From an uncultured Bacteroidia bacterium (GTDB lineage: Bacteria > Bacteroidota > Bacteroidia > Bacteroidales > UBA932), in contig CACXCS010000018.1 in the NCBI GenBank assembly GCA_902766255.1, positions 1 to 35,052 of the forward strand: a stretch of DNA of 35,052 nucleotides, read 5' to 3'. The position numbers were made by a program, and so were the translations under genes. The notes beneath the pieces are model-generated. The model was not told where the DNA came from and searched no databases. It saw only the letters and a program-made list of their open reading frames with translations. Shown here one piece after another: positions 16,256 through 24,748 of the stretch. Every line of letters starts with the position of its first letter. Position 1 is the stretch's first letter.

Positions 16256-17782
16256 ATGAGACCACTCAGACTTACCAATACGCTGACGCGTACCAAAGAG
16301 CTCTTCAAGCCAGTTCAGGAAGGACATGTAGGAATGTATGTATGCGGCCCCACTGTGTACGGCGAGGCCCATCTGGGCCATGCCCGTCCTGGCATAACCT
16401 ATGACGTGCTCAGCAAACTGCTGCGCCACCTTGGCTACAAGGTGCGCTATGTGAGGAATATCACCGACGTAGGCCACCTCGAGCACGACGCCGACGAGGG
16501 TGAGGACAAGATAGCGAAGAAGGCACGCCTGGAGCAGCTTGAGCCCATGGAGGTCGTTCAGACCTACACCCTCCGCTACCACGAGGCCATGCGCCTGCTC
16601 AACTGCGCTCCCCCCTCCATAGAACCCCGGGCCAGCGGCCATATCGTAGAACAGATAGAGGCAGTCAAGAAGATACTCGATGCCGGATATGCATACGAGT
16701 CCAACGGAAGCATCTATTTCGATGTACAGAAATACAACAGCGACCATCACTACGGGGTGCTTAGCGGCCGCAATCTGGACGATACCCTGGAAGGCACCCG
16801 AAGTCTCGACGGGCAGGGCGACAAACGCGCCCCTTACGACTTCGCACTCTGGAAAAAGGCTGAACCACAGCACATTATGCGATGGCCGTCCCCTTGGGGC
16901 GAAGGCTTCCCCGGCTGGCATCTCGAATGCTCCGTGATGGGTGAAAAGTACCTTGGAAACGAGTTCGACATTCACGGCGGAGGCATGGACCTGATGTTCC
17001 CCCACCATGAGTGCGAGATAGCCCAGAACGTGGCTTGCCGCCACACCCAGGGCGTGCACTACTGGGTGCACAACAATCTCATTACCATAGGCGGCCAGAA
17101 GATGGGCAAGAGCCTCGGCAACTTCATCACCCTGCCGGAGCTCTTCAGCGGCAACCACCCCAAACTGGACCGCGCCTACTCTCCCATGACCGTCCGCTTC
17201 TTCATCCTCCAAGCACATTACCGCGGCACCCTTGACTTCTCCAACGAGGCCCTGCAGGCAGCCGAAAAAGGTCTCGCCCGTGTAATCCAGGCAGCCCGAG
17301 ACCTCTATGCCATGGCAGGGCGCAAGGCTCCAGCATGGCCCTACGGCGAGGAAGCCTTCGGCGTGGCACCCGACATCTGCACAGCCGAGTCAGAAGCTGT
17401 ACGCAAGATCTTCTACGGCATCTACGACGCCCTGTGCGACGATATGAACACCCCTGTTGCGCTTGCCCAGATTGCCGACGCGGTAAAGCTGATCAACTCA
17501 GCCAAGGCGGGCCAACTGAAGCTTGGCAAAGAAGACCTCAGCACCCTCTGCCAGATATTCGACGACATCGTATTCGGCGTGCTCGGCCTCAAGGACGAGG
17601 AAGCCGGCGGCGGAAGCGCCCGCAAAGTAATCGAAGGCCTGATGGATATTGTGCTGGAGCAGCGCGCCGCCGCAAAGGCCGCCAAGGACTGGACCACATC
17701 CGACCACATACGCGACTCCCTAAAGGCCCTCGGCATCCAAGTCAAGGACACAAAGGACGGAGCCGAATGGACACTTGAATAA
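16256..17782 (+). CDS. cysS: Cysteine--tRNA ligase
   Basis: This class I aminoacyl-tRNA synthetase of 508 residues charges tRNA-Cys. The zinc-site Cys lies in '[18 protein letters not shown]', whose HLGH is the HIGH motif. Other zinc-site and signature residues are in 'WHLECSVM' and 'HHECEIAQ'. The second signature is '[15 protein letters not shown]' (KMGKS in place of KMSKS, usual in this phylum). A DALR-type helical tail follows ('[12 protein letters not shown]'). Its own promoter-like element lies immediately upstream, and 12 bases separate it from the next lipoprotein gene. Confidence 0.96.
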   Translation: MRPLRLTNTLTRTKELFKPVQEGHVGMYVCGPTVYGEAHLGHARPGITYDVLSKLLRHLGYKVRYVRNITDVGHLEHDADEGEDKIAKKARLEQLEPMEVVQTYTLRYHEAMRLLNCAPPSIEPRASGHIVEQIEAVKKILDAGYAYESNGSIYFDVQKYNSDHHYGVLSGRNLDDTLEGTRSLDGQGDKRAPYDFALWKKAEPQHIMRWPSPWGEGFPGWHLECSVMGEKYLGNEFDIHGGGMDLMFPHHECEIAQNVACRHTQGVHYWVHNNLITIGGQKMGKSLGNFITLPELFSGNHPKLDRAYSPMTVRFFILQAHYRGTLDFSNEALQAAEKGLARVIQAARDLYAMAGRKAPAWPYGEEAFGVAPDICTAESEAVRKIFYGIYDALCDDMNTPVALAQIADAVKLINSAKAGQLKLGKEDLSTLCQIFDDIVFGVLGLKDEEAGGGSARKVIEGLMDIVLEQRAAAKAAKDWTTSDHIRDSLKALGIQVKDTKDGAEWTLE

Positions 17783-17794
17783 TAGTACCATAAC

Positions 17795-19918
17795 ATGAAA
17801 GCCACTCACCTACTCTTCGCAGCGGCGCTTGCAATCGTTCTTGCGTCATGCACCAAGGAAGATCCTCTCAAGCCCGCAATCAACGTCAAGCCGGGCGACT
17901 GGCACGAAATATCTTCATCCGGCGGCACCATAGAGGAAGAAGACATTATCCTTGATTTCCCTTCCGGCACCTTCGACGGCACCGGCAAAGTTGCCCTGAG
18001 CAAGATTCCGAAAGGAACCCTTCTGGGACAGAACGAAAAATCGCAGTTCTATCAGGTCATGTTGCCCAAGGATGGCACCAAAAAGCCTTTCACTATACGC
18101 ATCAAGCGGGGAGAAGGACTTGACGGATGCGACGTTGTAGCCCAGTCGGCCGGCTTTGTGCGCCGCACAGGAGAGGTCATCACATCCACAAGGGCAGTCC
18201 CCGCCACCTACTCGGACGGGGAGATGGTCGTGGACGTACCCGTTTTTTCGGGAGCCATGGACTCCGATCCGTTCTTTTCAATCGGTCTTGTGGAGAGTTT
18301 TCTAACCGACGCCCCGGAAACCAAAGGCGAGGTCCGAAACAGCCAGTATTCGCTTACATGGCCCATATACAAAACCTTCAGTACCTGGAACGACTACAAG
18401 GGTACCAACCGTACCAAGATCCTGGATTTCCTCAACCAGAACATACCCCTGGCACACAAGGAGCTCAAAAACCTCAACTTCAAGTGGCCTTCCGGCCCAA
18501 TAGCATACCAGATCGAAGAATTCGAAGGCAGTGACGCCAATACCTGGGGGCAGGAAGTGATAGACTGGCTCTTCAGCAATTTCGGAAGCTGGGCCACGTA
18601 TGTGCGTGTAAATGCCAGACTGATGCTCAAACTGGTTACATCAGACCCTGCATCAAACACATATTTAGACTACTCCGGCAACCTCCAGCAAACCATGATA
18701 CACGAAACCTTCCACTATATCCACGACGAGGTTTACGACCCGCGGTTTGCCATTACCAAGAGTGTCAAAGGCAAAACCGGTGACGAATGGGCCATGCTTT
18801 CCGACGCCATAGCTTGCTGGACGGAGAAGAAAGCCGGCAACAAGCTACTTTCCGAGAATACCTACATCTATGCCGACAACCTGCTCCGCAGTTTCCTTCC
18901 CGAGGAACAGACCGAATTGGGATACCGTCACAGCGGGTATGCAATGGCGCTTTTTACCGAGTGGATCGCCCAGAAATCTTCCGACGGCAAGATTTACAAG
19001 GTCCTTGAATACCAGAACAAAGGTGCCGCATCCGTGGTGGATGCGTACAAATCTCTCCTTCAGGAATGCAAAATAGATTTTTTTTCGCCCGCGGGTTATA
19101 GAAGTTTCATAAACGACATAGTTTCCGGCAAGGTGGACAAGAAGGTCAACCTTGAAACCATATTCCCCACAAAGGTCAAGGGTACGAACTCCGCAACTAA
19201 ATTAACCTTCCAAGACGACGTATACAGCTTCGGCATCTCGGTCGACCGGGTCAAATTCCTGGGCAACGTCCTCGATGACAATAAAAGCAGCGACGTCTCA
19301 ATATCACAGGATAACGAGGGCCTTACCACCCTGGTCTACTACTCCAACAGCGGCACCCCGGTACTGCTTGGACAGACGGATGCGCACACCCCTTTATCGA
19401 TTCCGATTGCCGACTGCATCAGCAAATCCGTCAAAGAACTGACTTTCATAACCCTCAAAGACTCCCAGGACTTCGCCGAGCCTAGCATAAGGTCCAAAAT
19501 ATCCTTTGAAATTATCAAACAGGACAAGTCGATTCCTCACATCTGGAGCGTCGGCCTCGATGGTGACATCACCATAAAGGGTAAAGATTGCTGGATCAAC
19601 GCAGGATGGAGCGAAGGCAGCATATCTGCCATTAATGTCAAGAAGGTCAGCAAAGGATTCGAAGTAACAGCCTATGACTTCAAGAAGGACACCTATGAAG
19701 TCACCTTCACAATTACTACCAAGGGAAACGGATTCGGCGATGTGGTAGATCTCAGGTTCACATGCTATTACAATCCCGATCATTCCTTCTCCCTCGACAA
19801 ACTCACACTCCAGCATTATGATTCCGGCATAGACGCCAGTCACGGTGATGCTTCATGGAAAGAAAAAGTCCCGGGTGGCGCCATTAACCTCGACGTTTAC
19901 TTTAAGTCGCGCAGATAA
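17795..19918 (+). CDS. Lipoprotein with ZU5-like region and predicted HExxH zinc peptidase domain
   Basis: This protein has 707 residues. The lipoprotein signal is MKATHLLFAAAL with lipobox 'LASC' (Cys19). Residues ~38-75 ('SGGTIEEEDIILDFPSGTFDGTGKVALSKIPKG') resemble a ZU5-type start. The middle part contains 'IHETFHYIHDE', an HExxH motif at residues 303-307. About 25 residues further on, 'DEWAMLSDAIACWTEKKAG' offers a Glu as possible third zinc ligand, in gluzincin fashion. The C-terminal ~240 residues are probably beta-rich with no motif I recognise. A secreted metallopeptidase is likely, but no named family is claimed. It is followed with zero spacing by the flippase-like gene. Confidence 0.75.
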   Translation: MKATHLLFAAALAIVLASCTKEDPLKPAINVKPGDWHEISSSGGTIEEEDIILDFPSGTFDGTGKVALSKIPKGTLLGQNEKSQFYQVMLPKDGTKKPFTIRIKRGEGLDGCDVVAQSAGFVRRTGEVITSTRAVPATYSDGEMVVDVPVFSGAMDSDPFFSIGLVESFLTDAPETKGEVRNSQYSLTWPIYKTFSTWNDYKGTNRTKILDFLNQNIPLAHKELKNLNFKWPSGPIAYQIEEFEGSDANTWGQEVIDWLFSNFGSWATYVRVNARLMLKLVTSDPASNTYLDYSGNLQQTMIHETFHYIHDEVYDPRFAITKSVKGKTGDEWAMLSDAIACWTEKKAGNKLLSENTYIYADNLLRSFLPEEQTELGYRHSGYAMALFTEWIAQKSSDGKIYKVLEYQNKGAASVVDAYKSLLQECKIDFFSPAGYRSFINDIVSGKVDKKVNLETIFPTKVKGTNSATKLTFQDDVYSFGISVDRVKFLGNVLDDNKSSDVSISQDNEGLTTLVYYSNSGTPVLLGQTDAHTPLSIPIADCISKSVKELTFITLKDSQDFAEPSIRSKISFEIIKQDKSIPHIWSVGLDGDITIKGKDCWINAGWSEGSISAINVKKVSKGFEVTAYDFKKDTYEVTFTITTKGNGFGDVVDLRFTCYYNPDHSFSLDKLTLQHYDSGIDASHGDASWKEKVPGGAINLDVYFKSRR

Positions 19919-20890
19919 ATGAAAAAGAACATTCTCAAGTACATACTTTCTTTTCTGCTCGCAGGCATACTGGTATTCTTCGCATTCAAGGGCGTTGACT
20001 GGGGCGCATTCTGGTCCGGCCTGGGACAGACCCGACTGTTATGGCTTGGCATGTTCGTGATATTCTCTCTCCTCGCCCTTGTATTCCGCGAAGAGCGGTG
20101 GAGGGCCATTATCCTGCCCATAGACCAGAATGCCAAGCGTCTGGACATTTGGGATGCCAACAACGTGGGCAACCTCGTCAACGTTGTGCTTCCGGGAGCG
20201 GGAGAATTCGTTCGCTGCGGCTACATCACAAGGCGGAACATGACCTACGATAAGGCTTTGGGCACAATAGTGTGCGAGAGGGTGTGCGATTTAGTTGCCG
20301 TAATAGCGTTGTTTGCCATCGCCTTGCTTACGGGATGGAGCAGGTTCGGATCATTTTTCGTAGAGCAGATCTGGACTCCTCTGACCGGCAGGCTCGGCTT
20401 TTCGCTTTGGTGGGTATTTGCCGGCGTCGTGCTGGTGCTGGCAGCGCTTATCTGGGCTGTATTCCATTGGAGTTCAAGCAATAAGGTGTTTGGAAAGATT
20501 GCCGGATGGATACGCGGGCTGGGAGCAGGATTCGCAAGTATAGGCAAGATGCAGCACAAATGGATGTTCGTATTGTACACGGTGCTGATCTGGACAATGT
20601 ACGTGCTTATGAGCTGGGCCGGGTTCAAGGCGCTCCCGCCCCTTGCGGACCAGGGAGTAGCCAACGCCCTCTTCATCTCGGCCGTGGGCAACGTAGCTTC
20701 CGTCATACCTGTTCCCGGTGGTATCGGAGCATTTCATTACCTGGTCAAGGAAACGCTTGAGACCCTGTTCGGAGCACCCGAAAACATGGGGCTGGTATAC
20801 GCCGTGTTCTGCCACGAGTCGCACGCAGTGCTAATCATCATACTGGGTATCATCTCCTACATCCGCCTTACCCTGCGCAAGAAGGCATGA
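19919..20890 (+). CDS. Flippase-like membrane protein (PF03706, UPF0104 / LPG synthase TM family)
   Basis: This 323-residue integral membrane protein has about eight hydrophobic segments. Family signatures are 'VFREERWRAII' after the second segment, 'NNVGNLVNVVLPGAGEFVRC' and 'ERVCDLVAVIALF', and 'SVIPVPGGIGAFHYLVKETL' near the end. The family includes the membrane half of lysylphosphatidylglycerol synthase/flippases and glycolipid-related transporters; the substrate is unknown here. The ATG follows the TAA of the lipoprotein gene directly. The downstream 46-base gap leads into tRNA-Arg. Confidence 0.92.
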   Translation: MKKNILKYILSFLLAGILVFFAFKGVDWGAFWSGLGQTRLLWLGMFVIFSLLALVFREERWRAIILPIDQNAKRLDIWDANNVGNLVNVVLPGAGEFVRCGYITRRNMTYDKALGTIVCERVCDLVAVIALFAIALLTGWSRFGSFFVEQIWTPLTGRLGFSLWWVFAGVVLVLAALIWAVFHWSSSNKVFGKIAGWIRGLGAGFASIGKMQHKWMFVLYTVLIWTMYVLMSWAGFKALPPLADQGVANALFISAVGNVASVIPVPGGIGAFHYLVKETLETLFGAPENMGLVYAVFCHESHAVLIIILGIISYIRLTLRKKA

Positions 20891-20915
20891 CAACGCAAAT
20901 CATCAGTTTTTTTAT

Positions 20916-20923
20916 TATCTTTG
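20916..20923 (+). promoter_or_regulatory. -7 promoter element for tRNA-Arg (TATCTTTG)
   Basis: Perfect TAnnTTTG located 13 bases before the first base of the mature tRNA, giving a short 5' leader to be removed by RNase P. It shows that the same promoter type serves stable RNAs. Confidence 0.65.
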
Positions 20924-20936
20924 CAGGCTGAATGTT

Positions 20937-21010
20937 GGTCCCGTAGCTCAGTTGGATAGAGCAACAGCCTTCTAAGCTGTGGGTCGCGCGTTCGAGTCGC
21001 GCCGGGATCA
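20937..21010 (+). tRNA. tRNA-Arg (anticodon UCU)
   Basis: This is a 74-base cloverleaf. The acceptor GGTCCCG pairs with CGGGATC (one G-T pair), the D-stem is GCTC/GAGC, the anticodon stem is ACAGC/GCTGT with loop CTTCTAA (anticodon TCT), and the T-stem is GCGCG/CGCGC with TTCGAGT. The discriminator is A and CCA is not encoded. The next coding start is only 20 bases downstream. Confidence 0.96.
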
Positions 21011-21030
21011 CCCCATTACACGTGTACTTT

Positions 21031-21648
21031 ATGAAACATGTCCTGACCTTTCTGGTAGCGATTGCCGCGTCTGTATCGGCAGTTGCCCAAACTCCAGAGG
21101 AAATTCTTTCCAGGATGGAGCAAGAGATGAACAAGCACCAGAATGACGGTGTCTCCATGGTGATCGACATCAAGATGCCCATCATCGGCTCGGTATCCAC
21201 CACTACCTACATACGCGGTGACAATAGCAAGATGGAGGTCGAAGTGCAAGGCAATCAGGTTCTTACATGGATTGACAAGAGCAGCCAGTGGGTTTACAAC
21301 TCCGCTAAGAACGAGGTGGAAATCTCCAAGCTAAAAGCCGGTTCAAGCGCCGAGGGCGACGTGGAGATGTTCAGCGGAATAACCGAAGGCTATGACGTAA
21401 GCATCTCAAAGGAAACCGACAAGGTCTGGTACATCTCCTGCAAGAAGAACAAATCCAACACCAATAAAGACGCCCCCAAGAGCATGGAAGTAGCTGTCTA
21501 CAAAAGCAACTACTACCCCATGAGCCTGAGTTCAAAAGTCTCCGGCGTGTCCATGACCATGCGCAACGTAAAGTTTGGGGTAAGCGAAAAGCAAGTCATC
21601 TTCAACCCCGAGGACTATCCCGGGGTAACCATAATTGATAAACGTTAA
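21031..21648 (+). CDS. Exported LolA-like protein of unknown function
   Basis: This protein has 205 residues. The signal peptide MKHVLTFLVAIAASVSAVAQ has a likely cut after 'AVA'. The mature part ('EILSRMEQEMNKHQNDGVSMVIDIKMPI', 'TYIRGDNSKMEVEVQGNQVLTWIDKSSQWVYNSAKNEVEI') has the alternating strand pattern and the 'W...Y.....NEVEI' segment found in LolA/LolB-like or DUF4412-type outer-membrane carrier folds. This is a fold guess. The start at ATG 21031 is preferred over GTG 21022 because it begins the signal peptide. It lies 20 bases after tRNA-Arg with no promoter between, and three bases before the AMP ligase gene. Confidence 0.75.
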   Translation: MKHVLTFLVAIAASVSAVAQTPEEILSRMEQEMNKHQNDGVSMVIDIKMPIIGSVSTTTYIRGDNSKMEVEVQGNQVLTWIDKSSQWVYNSAKNEVEISKLKAGSSAEGDVEMFSGITEGYDVSISKETDKVWYISCKKNKSNTNKDAPKSMEVAVYKSNYYPMSLSSKVSGVSMTMRNVKFGVSEKQVIFNPEDYPGVTIIDKR

Positions 21649-21651
21649 ATA

Positions 21652-23142
21652 ATGAGCAATTACTTCTTTGACATGCTCCCGAAGGAGGAGTTCGAAAGGC
21701 TTCCTTACCTTCCTACAATGGGAGAATTTGTGGACTGGTTCACGAAAGAGTATGCCGACAATCCGGCTATCTCCGATCAAGTTAACACCATCACTTACAA
21801 GGAATTGGGTGAGCGCGTAGCACGCCGCAGGGCTTTCCTTGAAAGCCTCGGCCTGCCTAAAGGCTCGCATATAGCCATATTCGACAAGAACAGCCAGGAT
21901 GCCATCGAGATGTTCCTGGCGGTAACCTCCGCAGGATACGTGGCGATGAACTTTCCCGCCGCCCTGCCCGAGCCCGCGGTCATCGGTTCCTGCATGAAAT
22001 TCGATGTGAGCGCCATCATGGTCCGCGACGAGTTCATGCCCCTTACCGCCAAACTCCAGGGTGTTAAAGTTTGCCCCGTCAGTTCCATAGCCGAAACAGG
22101 CGTTCCTTCCACGAAGGTCGATCCCGACAGCCCCGCAGCCATCTTCTTCACAGGCGGTACCACCGGTACTCCCAAGGGCGCGGTGCTCAATCACAGGGCT
22201 CTCATGAGAGGTAACTACAATACCATCTTCAAGCCCGGCAAGGTTATCGGCGTACACCGCTACATAGCCATCCTGCCCCTCAGCCACGTGTTCGGCCTCA
22301 TCGCCGGTACCATGGGTTGCTTCTACACCGGCAACCTCATCTTCACCTGCGAGGATATGAAGGCCACCATCGGTAAACTCCCAGTCCTCAAGCCTACCCT
22401 TCTGGTCATCGTGCCCGGTGTGTGCGACATCCTCGCCGGCCTGTGCAAGATGTACGGCCCTCAGTTCCTGGGCGGAAGCCTGCGCCTTATCATTTCCGGC
22501 GCAGCCAACGTTCCCCCGAGGCTTGTCGACATCTTTACCAAGATGGGCGTAGAGTTCTGCTTCGGCTACGGCCTTACTGAAACCGCCAATCTTACCTCGG
22601 CCAACGCCGATGCCCTCACACACCCCACCTCCATCGGTAAGATCTACCCTGGCCAGCAGACAAAAGTGGTTGACGGTGAGCTTCTTATCAAGGGCGACAA
22701 TGTCTTCTCCGGCTACTACAAAGACCCCGAGAAAACCGCCGAGGCCTTTACCGAGGACGGATGGTTCCGTACCGGCGACCTTGTACGCTTCGACGACGAA
22801 GGCTTCCTGTACATCACCGGCCGCATCAAGAACCTCATCATCCTTGCCAACGGCGAGAATGTCAGCCCAGAGGCCCTCGAGGAGCCGTTCTACGCCGATC
22901 CTTGCGTACGTGACGCCATGGTCAAGGAGGATGATCTGAACGGCAACAAAGTGATTGCTGTTGAGATACTTCCGTTCGCTCCCGCATTCGACGGCAAGAG
23001 CCCCGAGGAGATTGCCGCATACATGAACGCGCTGGTTGACAAAATCAACGCAACCCTGCCTTCTACCCACCAGATCCGCAAAGTAACCGTGCGCACCGAG
23101 GATTTCAAGCGTACCGGAAGCATGAAAGTTGCGCGCGTATGA
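21652..23142 (+). CDS. AMP-forming acyl (or aryl) ligase of the ANL superfamily
   Basis: This 496-residue adenylate-forming enzyme activates a carboxylic acid as acyl-AMP and passes it to CoA or a carrier protein. Motifs are 'FFTGGTTGTPKGA' (P-loop), 'FGYGLTET', 'WFRTGDLVRFDDEGFLYITGR', the hinge and 'ANGENVSPEALEE', and the catalytic Lys in 'KRTGSMKVAR' close to the C-terminus. It overlaps the carrier-protein gene by ATGA, so the acceptor is probably that protein rather than CoA. The substrate cannot be read from the sequence. Confidence 0.9.
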   Translation: MSNYFFDMLPKEEFERLPYLPTMGEFVDWFTKEYADNPAISDQVNTITYKELGERVARRRAFLESLGLPKGSHIAIFDKNSQDAIEMFLAVTSAGYVAMNFPAALPEPAVIGSCMKFDVSAIMVRDEFMPLTAKLQGVKVCPVSSIAETGVPSTKVDPDSPAAIFFTGGTTGTPKGAVLNHRALMRGNYNTIFKPGKVIGVHRYIAILPLSHVFGLIAGTMGCFYTGNLIFTCEDMKATIGKLPVLKPTLLVIVPGVCDILAGLCKMYGPQFLGGSLRLIISGAANVPPRLVDIFTKMGVEFCFGYGLTETANLTSANADALTHPTSIGKIYPGQQTKVVDGELLIKGDNVFSGYYKDPEKTAEAFTEDGWFRTGDLVRFDDEGFLYITGRIKNLIILANGENVSPEALEEPFYADPCVRDAMVKEDDLNGNKVIAVEILPFAPAFDGKSPEEIAAYMNALVDKINATLPSTHQIRKVTVRTEDFKRTGSMKVARV

Positions 23143-23384
23143 CGAAGCAGGAAGTATTCGACGGCCTCAAGGAGTTGATCGCCGGCATGCGTCCCAATAC
23201 GGACCTTAGCAAAGTTACTTACGATACCGAGCTCGTACGCGAGCTTGGTATCGATTCGTTGTTCATGATTCTCCTCTCCCTCGCAGTGGAGGAGAAGTTC
23301 AAGATGAGATTCCCCGACGGCCAGGCTGCGCCTACTACGGTGGGAGAAGTCTGCGAAACAGTGCTCTCTCAGTTAGAACAATAG
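23139..23384 (+). CDS. Acyl carrier protein-like protein
   Basis: This 81-residue protein has the phosphopantetheine site 'ELGIDSLFM' with Ser40. The overall helix pattern and length match ACP, although the usual 'DSLD' is 'DSLF'. It is less acidic than fatty-acid ACP and lies in an operon with an AMP ligase, so it is a dedicated carrier rather than the housekeeping one. The start overlaps the ligase stop by ATGA. A large hairpin follows 12 bases after the stop. Confidence 0.9.
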   Translation: MTKQEVFDGLKELIAGMRPNTDLSKVTYDTELVRELGIDSLFMILLSLAVEEKFKMRFPDGQAAPTTVGEVCETVLSQLEQ

Positions 23385-23396
23385 CCTCGGCGCTAT

Positions 23397-23470
23397 CTGA
23401 GCGATAATAACAGACTCCGGGCCCCTTTTCCAAAGTTTTATGGGGCCCGGAGTCTGTTATTATCGCTCAG
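23397..23470. terminator. Long perfect hairpin between convergent genes (copy 1 of a related pair)
   Basis: Two 29-base arms (23397-23425 and 23442-23470) are perfectly complementary around a 16-base loop TTTTCCAAAGTTTTAT. It lies between the stops of the carrier-protein gene and the GNAT-like gene, so it can act as a terminator for both strands. The inner 11 bp and the loop resemble the hairpin at 24626-24697 read on the other strand. Confidence 0.85.
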
Positions 23471-23479
23471 CTAAAAAGC

Positions 23480-24610
23480 CTAGAGATTTTTGACGTAGCT
23501 GCGGCGGCGCTGATAAGGCACCGGGTCGTAGCCTGCGAAAAGCGACTGCACCTTGTGATTCTCCTCCAGCTGCGGGTTGAGTAACATCCGCTTGATTCCC
23601 AGGCGGATGTAATTTTCATGCAAGTGCTTGAACATCAGCAGCGCAGCTCCCTTGGCCTGATACTCGGGGAGTACGCCAATGAGCAGGGCTTCCACAGTAT
23701 CGTTGTGGCGCAGGGACTTGAGGATAGGGATCCATCCGAACGGGAAAATGCGGCCCTTGGCCTTGCGTACGGCAGCTGAAATATGGGGCATAGTGACTGT
23801 AAAGCCCACAAGCTCGTCCTTGTCGTTGACGGCGAATGCCACCAGATCCTTGTTCAAAACAGGAACGTACTGCTTGACATAACCGTCAATCTGGTCCTCC
23901 GACAGCTTGGTATACTCATACAGAGGGGCAAAAGCCTCGTTGAGCACGTGGAACATCTCGCGCCCGCGCTTGGCCATCTTGGAAAGGGTGTTGGCGGTGT
24001 AGATGTGCACGCCGTAGCGCTTCTCCACCAGGTCGGCATACTGGAGCATGGGAGGAAGCTGCTCCGGAAGATTGATGACGCGCTGCGTCCAGTCCACATC
24101 TTTGGTGAAGCCCAGGCGCTCGAGGTATTCGCCATAGTAGGGGAAATTATAGATGACGGTAAAAGGACTTTCGTTCTCGAAACCATCAACCAGAAGGCCC
24201 TCACGGTCCATGTCGGTAAAGCCCAGGGGGCCTTTTATCTTTTCTGCGCCCTTGGCCCTGCCCCATTCTATTACTTTGTCGATCAGCGCCTTGACAACCT
24301 CAAAATCGTCCACGAAATCTATCCATCCAAAGCGCACCGTATGCTCGTTCCACTTTTTGTCGGCATTGTGATTGATAATTGCCGCCACACGTCCCAGGAC
24401 CTTGCCGCCGGCGTCGATTGCCAGATACAGCTCACGCTCGCAGAACGCCAGTGAGGGATTGTCGGGCCCAAGGGATTTGAACTCGTCGTCCTCGAAGGCG
24501 GGCACCCACTTGTCGCAGTCTTTATATAAATCGATAGGGAACTGAATGAATTGCCGAAGCATCTTCTTGCCCGTTACGGGCACGATTTCAAAGGTTTTAG
24601 TACTTTGCAT
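23480..24610 (-). CDS. GNAT-fold acyltransferase-like protein (YghO-like)
   Basis: This 376-residue protein starts 'FEIVPVTGKKMLRQFIQFPIDLYKDCDKWVP', typical of a conserved two-part GNAT-like family in Bacteroidota and proteobacterial YghO. 'LAIDAGGKVLGRVAAIIN' and 'KIKGPLGFTDMDREGLLVDGFE' form the first part. The C-terminal half has 'GFTVTMPHISAAV' and 'EALLIGVLPEYQAKGAALLMFKHLHE', which looks like the acyl-CoA-binding beta4-alpha3 region. The substrate is unknown; lipid N-acylation is a possibility given the acyl-ligase/ACP pair opposite, but this is weak inference. It is a single gene bracketed by two related long hairpins. Confidence 0.75.
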   Translation of the reverse strand: MQSTKTFEIVPVTGKKMLRQFIQFPIDLYKDCDKWVPAFEDDEFKSLGPDNPSLAFCERELYLAIDAGGKVLGRVAAIINHNADKKWNEHTVRFGWIDFVDDFEVVKALIDKVIEWGRAKGAEKIKGPLGFTDMDREGLLVDGFENESPFTVIYNFPYYGEYLERLGFTKDVDWTQRVINLPEQLPPMLQYADLVEKRYGVHIYTANTLSKMAKRGREMFHVLNEAFAPLYEYTKLSEDQIDGYVKQYVPVLNKDLVAFAVNDKDELVGFTVTMPHISAAVRKAKGRIFPFGWIPILKSLRHNDTVEALLIGVLPEYQAKGAALLMFKHLHENYIRLGIKRMLLNPQLEENHKVQSLFAGYDPVPYQRRRSYVKNL

Positions 24611-24625
24611 TATGATTTGCTTTCA

Positions 24626-24697
24626 AACATCGGCAGGTGTCCCTCCAGGAGCCATTAAACATGGGAAAAGGCTCCCGGAGGGACACCTGCCGATGTT
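24626..24697. repeat. Long near-perfect hairpin between divergent genes (copy 2 of a related pair)
   Basis: Arms 24626-24653 and 24670-24697 pair over 28 bp with a single A-C mismatch (24647/24676) around a 16-base loop. Read on the minus strand the loop is TTTTCCCATGTTTAAT, 13 of 16 identical to copy 1. Unlike copy 1 it lies upstream of both neighbouring genes, so simple termination does not explain it. A GATGTTTG string in the left arm, read on the minus strand, could be a -7-like element for the GNAT gene. Confidence 0.85.
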
Positions 24698-24734
24698 GTA
24701 TTAATTCAAGTTACAAAAATACGAAAAAATACCG

Positions 24735-24742
24735 TAATTTTG
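24735..24742 (+). promoter_or_regulatory. -7 promoter element for the CrtI-like gene (TAATTTTG)
   Basis: Perfect TAnnTTTG ending six bases before ATG 24749. It supports 24749 as start rather than the upstream TTG at 24740. Confidence 0.6.
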
Positions 24743-24748
24743 CACTGC

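Noticed and set aside
16241-17218. Antisense open frame of about 325 codons opposite cysS
   Set aside because: cysS is certain on the plus strand, and the antisense product has no motif.
19076-19086. Run of eight T residues inside the HExxH lipoprotein gene as a possible slippage or frameshift site
   Set aside because: The frame continues intact on both sides with consistent codon use, so nothing supports programmed slippage.
21532-23070. Antisense open frame of about 512 codons opposite the AMP ligase
   Set aside because: It mirrors the codon bias of the strongly supported ligase gene, has no recognisable motif and no promoter-like element; a GC-rich shadow frame.
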